Source: Microbacterium sp. (GTDB taxonomy: Bacteria > Actinomycetota > Actinomycetes > Actinomycetales > Microbacteriaceae). From it: a stretch of DNA of 48,777 bases. How positions within the stretch are numbered: position 1 is the stretch's first letter; the number at the start of each line of letters is the position of its first letter. Below are positions 41,324 through 48,777 of the stretch, piece by piece. The notes under the pieces are model-generated. The model did no database searches, was not told the origin of the DNA, and worked only from the letters and a program-made list of their open reading frames with translations. The position numbers and the translations under genes are program-made. Location: assembly GCA_002703245.1 (NCBI GenBank), contig NZTV01000041.1, positions 1 to 48,777 of the forward strand, written 5' to 3'.

Positions 41324-42109
41324 TCAGCGGTGGTCGATGGTGGTGACGTGCTCGGCGAACAGACCCGGCCACGCCATGATCCCGTAGGGGGTCCGGGCGA
41401 TCACCAGACGCGCGTCGGGCAGGAGCTTCTTCAGGCGCTTGGCGGTCGAGACCGGGTGCGCGGAGTCCCCCGTCCACGCGAGGATCAGCGTCGGCGTCGT
41501 GATGCGCGAGACCGCCTTCTCACTCGGGAAGTCGGTACTGGCGGCGCCGCGCAGCACGGTGGGCAGCAGGTCTTCGGGTACCGTCGGGGTCGTCGTCGGT
41601 GCGTCAGAGAGCGCCGGCGGCACCGGGGCGGTGTGGTTGGCGTGGAAGACGCCGAGCCCTTCCTTCTCGATGAGGGCGGCGTTCGCGCGGTAGAGCTGGG
41701 ACTGCGCGGCACGGGTCTCCCATGCGGTCGGCGGCACCACGAGGGTCAGGCTCGCGAACCGGTCGGGATGCTTCTTCGCGGCGTGCAGCAGGGTGGCGGT
41801 TCCCATCGACGGACCGATGGCGTGCACGGGTTCCCCCGGGGCGACGTGGTCGAGCAGCGCCAACAGGTCTTTGGCGAGCCGATTCCACTGGTACGAACGC
41901 GGGTCGCGGTCGCCGGTGGAGCCACCGTGACCACGCGCGTCGTACCGCAGCACGCGGTGGCCGCGCAGGGCGCGGGCGAGGTCGAGCCCGAGCTGGGCGT
42001 CGCGGTCACGCGACGACGTCAGCCCGTGCAGCTGCACGACGAGGGGACCGTCCTCGCCGGTGATCTCGTAGTCGAGTACTGCTCCGTGCGGAACCTCGAG
42101 AGTGGGCAC
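41324..42109 (-). CDS. Alpha/beta-fold hydrolase
   Basis: A 261-residue alpha/beta hydrolase. LVVQLHGLTSSRDRD is the oxyanion strand, VLRYDARGHGGSTG the next turn, and GPSMGTATLLHAA holds the nucleophile Ser in a GxSxG motif. AWTGDSAHPVSTAKRLKKLLPDARL supplies the acid. The histidine normally found after the last strand is not where expected: the segment reads TPYGIMAWPGLFAEHV, so His may be supplied by FAEH or be missing. I chose the GTG because GGAGGAAC precedes it; an upstream start would add an unlikely Arg/Cys-rich stretch. Substrate unknown. Confidence 0.85.
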   Translation of the reverse strand: MPTLEVPHGAVLDYEITGEDGPLVVQLHGLTSSRDRDAQLGLDLARALRGHRVLRYDARGHGGSTGDRDPRSYQWNRLAKDLLALLDHVAPGEPVHAIGPSMGTATLLHAAKKHPDRFASLTLVVPPTAWETRAAQSQLYRANAALIEKEGLGVFHANHTAPVPPALSDAPTTTPTVPEDLLPTVLRGAASTDFPSEKAVSRITTPTLILAWTGDSAHPVSTAKRLKKLLPDARLVIARTPYGIMAWPGLFAEHVTTIDHR

Positions 42110-42178
42110 CGTTCCTCCATCTCCGGTGCGCCGTCGCCGGTTGTGACATACCGTCTCGGGAACGAAACACCGGGCCTC

Positions 42179-42184
42179 TACACT
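42179..42184 (+). promoter_or_regulatory. -10 box for leaderless condensation-domain transcript
   Basis: TACACT followed by 7 bases and the ATG at 42192; no ribosome binding site. The 82-base gap also serves the divergent hydrolase gene. Confidence 0.55.
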
Positions 42185-42191
42185 ACGGGCG

Positions 42192-43547
42192 ATGCGGCTC
42201 ACGAATATCGCGCAGGCCACGCTCCCGCCCGGAGCGGTGCACAGCTACGCCCTGCGCCCGGTCGGCCCCCGCGGCCGCGCTCTTCCGGTCTCGTTCGATC
42301 AGGGCCGCCATGTGGGCGCCGGTGATCGGCCGGGCTCCTGGATGTCCATCGCCCTGCGGTTACCGGCCGGCACGACACGCGACGACCTCGCCGCGGCGTG
42401 GGAGCGCACGGTCGACCGCCACGGGACGTTCCGGTCGGTGTTCGGCCTCGACGACGCCGGCGAACCGACCCTGCACGAGGTCGAACTCGGGGACGGGGTG
42501 TGGGAAACACACGACGTGCCGGAGGGCATCGCGACGCGCGAGGTCGTGCGCGAGCTGTTCGACGTCGTCTGCCGCCCCCTCGCGACCCCATCGCACCGGA
42601 TGGCCGTGGTCGAACCAGATGCGGCCGCGGAGGACCCGCGCCCGTGCGTGGTCCTCGCCGCCGACCACGCGCACGTCGACATGTGGTCGCTCGTGGTGGT
42701 CGCCCGCGACCTGATCGCCTACCTCGATGCGGCCTCCGGGCAGGCGGGCGCCGACGACCTGCCCGACGCACCGCCGTTCGCCGAGCACACCGCCGCGCTG
42801 GAGAAGCGCGGCCCGGCGCCCGCGGAGGTCGTCGCCGAGTGGGCGGAACTCCTCGATCTGGGCGGCGGCGAAATGCCGCGGTTTCCCCTCCCGGTCGGGG
42901 ATCCCGAGCCCGGCGCGCTGCCGGTGGTCGAGGTGCGCGAGGTGATGGACGCCGTCGAATACGACGCGTTCGCGGGTGCCGCCAAAGCCGCCGGCACCTC
43001 GACGATCGGTCTGGCGATGTCGGCCCTCACCGATGTGACCCGACGACTGGCCGACGCCCCGCTCAGAGCGGTCTTCCCGGTCCACAGCCGGCACGAGCCC
43101 CGCTGGCACGATTCGTCGGGATGGTTCATCACCAACTCGGTCCTCGAGTGCGACGACGCCGCACCGACGGCCTGCGCGGCGTCGGTCAAGCGGGCGATCA
43201 CCCTCGGCTCCCACCCGCTCGCACCCATCCTCGAGCCCTACGGCGGCATGAAGGTCCCCCGCGGCATGTTCGCCCTGTCGTGGCTCGACCCCCGCCGCCT
43301 GCCGGCCGAGCTCGACGACCGACTCGACGCACAGTACGTCTCGGCCGTCAGTGCCAGCGACGACGTGATGCTGTGGTTCGTCGTCAACCGCCGCGGGCTG
43401 CACCTGCGATGCCGCTACCCCGACACCGACGAGGCCGTCGCCTCGGTCGGCGGGTGGCTGGATGCGGTGGTCGACGCGTTCGCCGAGCGGATCCCCGACA
43501 CGGGCGCGGAACGAACTGTCGGAGCCGGTCCGGTGTCGATAACGTGA
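42192..43547 (+). CDS. Free-standing condensation-domain (PapA/NRPS C-like) acyltransferase
   Basis: A 451-residue protein with the two-lobed condensation fold. The catalytic HxxxD motif is His159-Asp163 (in AADHAHVDMWS). MSIALRLPAGTTRDDLAAAWERTVDRHGTFRSVF is the typical N-terminal lobe, and HDSSGWFITNSVL is the later GWF-type motif. Such proteins join acyl groups or amino acids to amines or alcohols and normally work beside peptide-synthetase modules; none is present, nor is a carrier protein. It may act on free substrates, like PapA acyltransferases. The last codons contain the promoter of the peptide transporter gene, 4 bases downstream. Confidence 0.82.
   Translation: MRLTNIAQATLPPGAVHSYALRPVGPRGRALPVSFDQGRHVGAGDRPGSWMSIALRLPAGTTRDDLAAAWERTVDRHGTFRSVFGLDDAGEPTLHEVELGDGVWETHDVPEGIATREVVRELFDVVCRPLATPSHRMAVVEPDAAAEDPRPCVVLAADHAHVDMWSLVVVARDLIAYLDAASGQAGADDLPDAPPFAEHTAALEKRGPAPAEVVAEWAELLDLGGGEMPRFPLPVGDPEPGALPVVEVREVMDAVEYDAFAGAAKAAGTSTIGLAMSALTDVTRRLADAPLRAVFPVHSRHEPRWHDSSGWFITNSVLECDDAAPTACAASVKRAITLGSHPLAPILEPYGGMKVPRGMFALSWLDPRRLPAELDDRLDAQYVSAVSASDDVMLWFVVNRRGLHLRCRYPDTDEAVASVGGWLDAVVDAFAERIPDTGAERTVGAGPVSIT
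43540..43545 (+). promoter_or_regulatory. -10 box for leaderless POT transporter transcript
   Basis: TAACGT lies at the very end of the condensation-domain gene (its T is the first base of that gene's TGA), followed by 6 bases and the ATG. The transporter can thus be transcribed alone. Confidence 0.45.
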
Positions 43548-43551
43548 ACCG

Positions 43552-45141
43552 ATGCACAACGACAGTGGACACGGGCCCGAAGAAGTCCCGGTAGGGCCGC
43601 CGGACGGCGCGACCGCCGCCGAACGAGCCGGCGGCGGCACGGCCGACGTCGCGGCGGAGGCCAGCGGCACCGACGCGGCCGGGGTGTTCGCGAACGCGCC
43701 CGGTGACGCCGACACGCGTTTCTTCGGTCAGCCCCGCGCGCTCGCGCACGTGTTCGGTGTGGAGATGTGGGAGCGGTTCAGCTTCTACGGCATGCAGGGC
43801 ATCCTGCTCATCTACATGTACTACTCGGTCGCCGAGGGCGGCCTGGGGATGGACGAGGCGATCGCCACCGGCATCGTCGGCGCCTACGGCGGTACCGTCT
43901 ATCTCTCCACGATCGTCGGGGCGTGGCTGGCCGACCGCGTGCTCGGTTCGGAGCGGGTGCTCTTCTACAGCGCGTGGGTGATCATGGCCGGGCACATCGC
44001 CCTCGCCCTCCTCCCCGGGTTCTGGGGACTGGGTGTCGGGCTCGTGCTCATCGCCTTCGGTTCGGGCGGCCTCAAAGCCAACGCCACCGCCGTCGTCGGC
44101 ACGCTCTACCGCGCCGACGACCCGCGCCGTGACGCCGGGTTCTCCCTGTTCTACCTCGGCATCAACCTCGGTGCGTTCTTCGGTCCGATCCTGACCGGCC
44201 TGCTGCAGACGACGATGGGATTCCAGTGGGGCTTCGGTCTCGCCGCGGTCGGCATGGCGATCGGACTCGTGCAGTACGCGATCGGCCGCAAGGGGCTGCC
44301 GGATGCGGCCCGCATCGTGCCGAACCCCCTGCCACGCAACCGCTACCCGATGTGGATCGCGATCACCGTGGGCGCCGTGGTCGCCCTCACGGCCCTGGTG
44401 CTGCTGGGCGTCGTCACCCCGAGCAACCTCGATCTCGTCGTGATCCTCATCACCGTCGTCGCCGCCGTGTCCTACTTCGTTGTCATCCTCGGCTCGAACC
44501 GCATCACGTCGATCGAGCGTTCACGGGTCTTCGGCTTCATCCCGCTGTTCATCGTCAGCGTCGGTTTCTGGTCGCTGTACCAGCAGCAGTTCACGGTGCT
44601 GACCATCTACTCCGACAAGCAGCTGGACCGCTCGATCTTCGGCTGGGAGATGCCGGTGTCGTGGGTGCAGTCGATCAACCCGATCTTCATCATCGTGCTC
44701 TCCGGTGTCTTCGCGGCCCTGTGGACCAAGCTCGGCAACCGCGCCCCGTCGACACCGATGAAGTTCGGCCTGGCCGCGATCGTCATGGGATCGGCGTTCC
44801 TGCTGTTCCTGCCGTGGGCCGGCGGCGCCCCGAACTCCACCCCCCTGCTGGCGATCGTGGGGATCCTGTTCGTGTTCACCGTCGCCGAGCTGCTGTTGTC
44901 GCCGGTGGGCCTGTCGGTGACCACCAAACTCGCCCCCACGGCGTTCCACGCGCAGATGGTCGCCCTGTTCTTCCTGTCGGTCGCCCTCGGCACGACGATC
45001 GCGGGATGGGCCGCGGAGTTCTACACGCCGGAGGACCAGGTGCCCTACTTCTCGATCCTCGGCGGCATCGCCATCGTCATCGGACTGGCGATGATCGCGT
45101 CGGTCAAGCCGGTACTGGCGCTCATGAAGGGGGTCCGCTGA
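43552..45141 (+). CDS. POT family proton-coupled di-/tripeptide transporter
   Basis: A 529-residue major-facilitator protein of the peptide/POT branch. After a Gly/Ala/Asp-rich cytoplasmic N-terminus of about 55 residues comes the hallmark ExxERFSFYG motif as EMWERFSFYG, then 12 or more helices. FGSGGLKANATAVVGTLY and FSLFYLGINLGAFFGP are the other POT signatures. Helices continue to the C-terminus without a soluble domain. It imports small peptides with protons. Only 4 bases separate it from the condensation-domain gene, so readthrough is also likely. Confidence 0.93.
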   Translation: MHNDSGHGPEEVPVGPPDGATAAERAGGGTADVAAEASGTDAAGVFANAPGDADTRFFGQPRALAHVFGVEMWERFSFYGMQGILLIYMYYSVAEGGLGMDEAIATGIVGAYGGTVYLSTIVGAWLADRVLGSERVLFYSAWVIMAGHIALALLPGFWGLGVGLVLIAFGSGGLKANATAVVGTLYRADDPRRDAGFSLFYLGINLGAFFGPILTGLLQTTMGFQWGFGLAAVGMAIGLVQYAIGRKGLPDAARIVPNPLPRNRYPMWIAITVGAVVALTALVLLGVVTPSNLDLVVILITVVAAVSYFVVILGSNRITSIERSRVFGFIPLFIVSVGFWSLYQQQFTVLTIYSDKQLDRSIFGWEMPVSWVQSINPIFIIVLSGVFAALWTKLGNRAPSTPMKFGLAAIVMGSAFLLFLPWAGGAPNSTPLLAIVGILFVFTVAELLLSPVGLSVTTKLAPTAFHAQMVALFFLSVALGTTIAGWAAEFYTPEDQVPYFSILGGIAIVIGLAMIASVKPVLALMKGVR

Positions 45142-45266
45142 CCAGGGCTCGCGCACGCGCGTCCAGGCGCGTCCCGTACTCTGGGTGACCGGAACCCCGC
45201 CGCGTCGCGCCCCCGCGCACGTGCCCACCCGGCTCGCTCGAGTCCCCCTTTGCTTCCGGAGATCCC

Positions 45267-46787
45267 ATGGCCACCGCTTCGCGCGCCACCGCGTCCGACC
45301 GTTACCGTCCGCGCCCGTCCGTCCTCGAGGCGCTGCGCAGCCCCCGCATCCTCACCAAAGAGGTGCTCGCCGGGCTCGTCGTCGCGCTCGCCCTGATCCC
45401 CGAGGCGATCTCGTTCTCGATCATCGCCGGGGTCGACCCCCGGGTGGGGCTGTTCTCGTCGTTCGTGATGGCCGTCTCCATCGCGTTCCTCGGAGGACGC
45501 CCCGCGATGATCACGGCCGCGACCGGCGCGGTGGCCCTCGTGATCGCCCCGGTCGCCCGCGAGTACGGCATGGACTACTTCCTGGCCACCGTGATCCTCG
45601 CCGGTGTCTTCCAGGTCGTCCTCGGCGCGGTGGGCGTCGCCAAGCTCATGCGCTTCATCCCCCGCAGCGTCATGGTCGGTTTCGTCAACGCCCTCGCCAT
45701 CCTCATCTTCACCGCGCAGATCCCGCACCTGGTCGACGTGCCGTGGCAGGTCTACCCGCTCGTGATCGCGGGCCTGGTGATCATCGTCGGGATGCCGCGC
45801 CTGACCAAGGTGATCCCCGCGCCGCTGGTGGCCATCGTCATCCTCACCGTCATCACGGTGACCTTCGCGATCGCCGTGCCGACCGTGGCCGACCAGGGCG
45901 AGCTACCCGACAGCCTGCCCGAACTGCTCATCCCGAATGTGCCGCTGACCGGTGAGACGTTCGCGATCATCGCGCCCTACGCGCTCGCGATGGCCCTGGT
46001 GGGCCTCATGGAGTCGCTCATGACGGCCAAGCTCGTCGACGACATCACCGACACCCACTCGCACAAGACCCGCGAGGCCCTCGGCCAGGGTGCCGCGAAC
46101 GTGCTCTCGGGGATTTTCGGCGGCATGGGCGGCTGCGCCATGATCGGCCAGACGATGATCAACGTGAAGGCGTCGGGTGCCCGCACGCGCATCTCGACGT
46201 TCCTCGCGGGCGTCTTCCTCCTCATCCTGGTCGTCGGTCTCGGCGACATCGTGGGCCTGATCCCGATGGCCGCTCTCGTGGCCGTGATGGTGATGGTCTC
46301 GGTCGCGACCTTCGACTGGCACTCGATCCGGCCCGGCACCCTCAAGCGCATGCCCATCGGCGAGACGATCGTCATGGTCGCCACCGTCGCGGTCGTCGTG
46401 ATCACCCACAACCTCGCCGTCGGCGTCGTGCTCGGCGTCGTGGTGGCGATGGTGATCTTCGCCCGCCGGGTGTCGCACTTCACCAGCGTCACCCGCACCA
46501 TCGACGAGCAGGCGAGCGTCCCCACGGCGCACTACCGTGTGGACGGCGAGCTGTTCTTCGCCTCCTCGAACGACCTCACCACCCAGTTCGAGTACGCCGA
46601 AGACCCGGACCGCGTCGTCATCGACATGTCGCGCTCGCACGTGTGGGACGCCTCGACCGTCGCCGCCCTGGACGCGATCGTGACCAAGTACGAAAACCAC
46701 GGCAAGCGCGTCGTCATCGAGGGCATGAACGAGTCGAGCTCGGCGATCCACTCGCGTCTGACGGGAAACCTCGGCGGCGAGGGCTGA
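45267..46787 (+). CDS. SulP family inorganic anion transporter with STAS domain
   Basis: A 506-residue transporter. [36 protein letters not shown] is the SulP opening that forms the substrate site. Ten or more helices follow, with [26 protein letters not shown] typical of the middle. The last 90 residues (from [21 protein letters not shown]) are a STAS domain with [19 protein letters not shown]. Members carry sulfate, bicarbonate or other anions with Na+ or H+; the ion cannot be told here. GGAGAT precedes the ATG, and a TACTCT box at 45177-45182 is a possible -10. Confidence 0.92.
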   Translation: MATASRATASDRYRPRPSVLEALRSPRILTKEVLAGLVVALALIPEAISFSIIAGVDPRVGLFSSFVMAVSIAFLGGRPAMITAATGAVALVIAPVAREYGMDYFLATVILAGVFQVVLGAVGVAKLMRFIPRSVMVGFVNALAILIFTAQIPHLVDVPWQVYPLVIAGLVIIVGMPRLTKVIPAPLVAIVILTVITVTFAIAVPTVADQGELPDSLPELLIPNVPLTGETFAIIAPYALAMALVGLMESLMTAKLVDDITDTHSHKTREALGQGAANVLSGIFGGMGGCAMIGQTMINVKASGARTRISTFLAGVFLLILVVGLGDIVGLIPMAALVAVMVMVSVATFDWHSIRPGTLKRMPIGETIVMVATVAVVVITHNLAVGVVLGVVVAMVIFARRVSHFTSVTRTIDEQASVPTAHYRVDGELFFASSNDLTTQFEYAEDPDRVVIDMSRSHVWDASTVAALDAIVTKYENHGKRVVIEGMNESSSAIHSRLTGNLGGEG

Positions 46788-46797
46788 GCGCACGGTC

Positions 46798-47988
46798 GTG
46801 AGCGGTATCGGCGGGGACGGCGAGGCGCGGACGACCCCCGGTCGTCACGCTCGCGCCGTGTTGCGCCTGCTGCGCGACGAGGGCCCCACCTCCCGCATCG
46901 TGCTCGCGGAGCGACTCGGGCTCTCCCCGACGACGATCACCCACACCGTCGGCCCGTTGCTGGTCGACGGCAGAATCGAAGAGCTCGCCGGGCCCGACGC
47001 GCACGCGCGCCGCGGCCGCCCGGCGATCGCGCTACGCGCGGTCCCCGAAGCCGTCACCGTCGGCGGCATCCAACTGGGGGTCGGCATGATCCGCGCCGGG
47101 CTGGCAGACGGGCTGGCGCGGGTTCGCGGGGTCCGGGTGGCGGAGTTCGACCCACGGATGCCCGCCGACGACGTGCTCACCCTCGCGGCCGCAGAGCTGC
47201 GCGCGGTGATCTCCGACGACCCCGGCACGCCCCCGTGCGCGATCGGGGTGGCCGCGCCGGGCGCGGTCGACGGATCCGGCCGCGTGAACACCCTCGCCGT
47301 CAACCTCGGCTGGCGGGACATCCCCGTCGCCGACCTGCTCGAACGCGAGCTCAGCGCACCGGTGCACGTGGAGCACAATGTGCGGGCGATGGCCCTCGCC
47401 GAGGCGCACTACGCCGAGCACCCCCCGCCCGGCCGCCACCGCGCCGGGGGACTGGCGTACGTCTACCTCCGCAAGCGCCTCGGGCTGGGGCTCGTCCTGC
47501 GCGGTGCGGCCGCACGCGGTGGGGCCCACGGCGTCAGCGAGCTGGGACACATCCAGGTGGACCCCGCCGGGGTGCGGTGCCCGTGCGGCAACCGCGGGTG
47601 TCTCGAGACGGTGACCTCGACCGTTCACCTTCGCGCCGCGCTCGAGGCGGCGGGGGTCGATGCGACCGGCGTCGACGACCTCGACATCCTCACCCTCGTC
47701 GATGCGGTGCGCGGTTCCGCGGTCCACGAGGACTTCGTCAGCCGGATGGCGCAGGGCTTGTCGATCGTGGCGAACCTGACCGGTCCGGACGCGATCGTGC
47801 TCGGCGGGGCCTTCGCCACCGCGCCCGACGATCTCCTGGACGACCTCGCCGACGCGACCGCCGCCGCCACGTTCCCCCTCGTGCGCCCGTCGGTCGTGAT
47901 CCGTCGCGCGCGTCTGACCGAGGGCGGGGTCGCCGGCGCCGCGGCGGTCGCCCTCGACGCGGCGGTCTACGGGCCCCCCATGGCCTGA
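46798..47988 (+). CDS. ROK-family transcriptional regulator
   Basis: A 396-residue regulator. The N-terminal winged helix (ARAVLRLLRDEGPTSRIVLAERLGLSPTTITHTVGPLLVDGRIEEL) binds DNA. A ROK sugar-kinase-like domain follows, with GVAAPGAVDGSGRVN, NLGWRDIPVADLLE and the zinc motif GHIQVDPAGVRCPCGNRGCLET. The catalytic Asp of true kinases is not in place: the segment reads VHVEHNVRAMALAE, so it senses rather than phosphorylates a sugar. GTG start 10 bases after the SulP stop, so possibly cotranscribed; its targets are not obvious, as no sugar genes are near. Confidence 0.9.
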   Translation: MSGIGGDGEARTTPGRHARAVLRLLRDEGPTSRIVLAERLGLSPTTITHTVGPLLVDGRIEELAGPDAHARRGRPAIALRAVPEAVTVGGIQLGVGMIRAGLADGLARVRGVRVAEFDPRMPADDVLTLAAAELRAVISDDPGTPPCAIGVAAPGAVDGSGRVNTLAVNLGWRDIPVADLLERELSAPVHVEHNVRAMALAEAHYAEHPPPGRHRAGGLAYVYLRKRLGLGLVLRGAAARGGAHGVSELGHIQVDPAGVRCPCGNRGCLETVTSTVHLRAALEAAGVDATGVDDLDILTLVDAVRGSAVHEDFVSRMAQGLSIVANLTGPDAIVLGGAFATAPDDLLDDLADATAAATFPLVRPSVVIRRARLTEGGVAGAAAVALDAAVYGPPMA

Positions 47989-47994
47989 GGCCGG

Positions 47995-48777
47995 TCAGAT
48001 CAGCGTGAGCAGCGCGAGGGAGGCCCCACCGAAAACGAGGATGAGCACGATGTCCGGCACGGTGGCGAGACGGTGGATGAACGGGACCGTCAGGGCGAGC
48101 GCCACACTGCCGACCACCGCCCAGACCGGCGCGATCCCCGCCCCCTCGGCGATGCCCGCGCTCGCGTGCAGCAGCGACACCGAGGTCGAGGCGAGCAGGC
48201 CGCAGATCACCGGGAGGATGTAGGCGGAGATGTTCCGCACGAAAATCGAGTCGCGCGCGCGGTCGTAGCCGGCCAGAAGCAGGAGCGCGACGGCGCAGCA
48301 GCTGCCGACGGTGATCAGCATCGCCGCGACGGCGAGCACCACCCCGGCCGCCGTCGACCCCGACTCGGCACCCACCGTGTAGGCGACGCCCGCGGCGATC
48401 TTGACCAGGATCGGCCCGGGCAGGGCATTGGCGACCGGCACGATCTGACCGTAGAAGACCGACGACTCGACGATCCCGGACGCGACGAAGAACCCGTCGG
48501 CGACGCCGACATAGGCCTCGCCGCCGCCGAATGACGACACGGTCGACACCAGGATCAGCCCCAGGAACCCCGCGGTCTCGGCGCCCGGCACCACCACCAA
48601 GGCGAGGCCGACACCGATGACCACGAGCGCGGCCACGAGACCGGCCGCCCGCATCGCACGGCGACCTGCACCGGCGGGCGCGGCGTCACCGGTGTCCGGG
48701 TGGGACGAACCGCGCACCATCTGCCAGATCGTCACCACCGCGATGCCGCCGAGTGAGGCGAGCACGAGTCCGAGTGC
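47995..48777 (-). CDS. Chromate transporter family protein, C-terminal part (runs off the window)
   Basis: The last 260 residues of a CHR-family membrane protein; the gene continues beyond the right edge, since the frame is open to the last base. VSTVSSFGGGEAYVGVADGFFV and FYGQIVPVANALPGPILVKIAAGVAYTVG are the family's paired signatures (FGGG...Y and PGP), followed by four to five more helices. The visible part is one CHR domain; two-domain proteins carry another before it, which may lie outside. The family exports chromate or imports related anions. It converges on the ROK gene with 6 bases between stops. Confidence 0.88.
   Translation of the reverse strand, partial: ALGLVLASLGGIAVVTIWQMVRGSSHPDTGDAAPAGAGRRAMRAAGLVAALVVIGVGLALVVVPGAETAGFLGLILVSTVSSFGGGEAYVGVADGFFVASGIVESSVFYGQIVPVANALPGPILVKIAAGVAYTVGAESGSTAAGVVLAVAAMLITVGSCCAVALLLLAGYDRARDSIFVRNISAYILPVICGLLASTSVSLLHASAGIAEGAGIAPVWAVVGSVALALTVPFIHRLATVPDIVLILVFGGASLALLTLI

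Overview
The window is very GC-rich, densely coded DNA from an actinobacterium. Gene content and protein style fit the Microbacteriaceae, and Microbacterium or a close relative is my best guess. Supporting signs are a coenzyme F420 gene set (fbiC, fgd, cofC, cofD), a single-chain glycyl-tRNA synthetase, a TPP-riboswitch ECF transporter, many GTG starts, and many genes whose only visible promoter element is a TANNNT -10 box 6-7 bases before the start codon (leaderless mRNAs). No tRNA, rRNA, CRISPR array, transposase or prophage module was seen. It looks like ordinary chromosome carrying several families of short palindromic repeats.

Layout. 1-3.4 kb: end of an aldo/keto reductase gene, then rlmN and an AarF/UbiB-type kinase gene. 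3.4-5.3 kb: repeat-filled intergenic DNA, a HAD phosphatase and a GNAT acetyltransferase. 5.3-7.8 kb: a three-gene lipid-catabolism operon (HSD10-like dehydrogenase, crotonase, HSDL2-like dehydrogenase). 7.9-8.7 kb: a broken aminoglycoside-phosphotransferase gene between two copies of one palindromic repeat. 8.7-11.9 kb: a YkoE-YkoD-YkoC type thiamine-precursor ECF transporter under a TPP riboswitch. 11.9-19.2 kb: DD-carboxypeptidase, J-domain protein, universal stress protein, an LssY-domain gene pair, a 3-hydroxyisobutyryl-CoA hydrolase-like gene, and an ArsR/SRPBCC pair with its own operator.

19.4-27.8 kb is the F420 region. fbiC, a Baeyer-Villiger-type flavin monooxygenase gene and fgd form an overlapping series on the plus strand, followed by cofC. 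On the minus strand hemD, cofD and a TauE/SafE exporter gene converge on them. The striking point is that the CofH half of FbiC has lost its radical-SAM cysteine motif, while CofG, CofC, CofD and FGD all look intact.

27.9-36.6 kb: a small envelope operon (YtxH, holin-X, DUF3618), hemY, a HhH-GPD/DUF1801 pair, glyS, and a TetR/MMPL divergent pair. 36.6-43.5 kb: a lactate-monooxygenase-like enzyme, a MenC/N-succinylamino-acid-racemase-like enzyme with a matching COG3375-type acetyltransferase nearby, a short-chain dehydrogenase, an alpha/beta hydrolase and a free-standing condensation-domain protein. 43.5 kb to the end: a POT peptide transporter, a SulP anion transporter, a ROK regulator and the end of a chromate transporter gene.

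Functions are assigned from motif recognition and memory of families; no database search was run.
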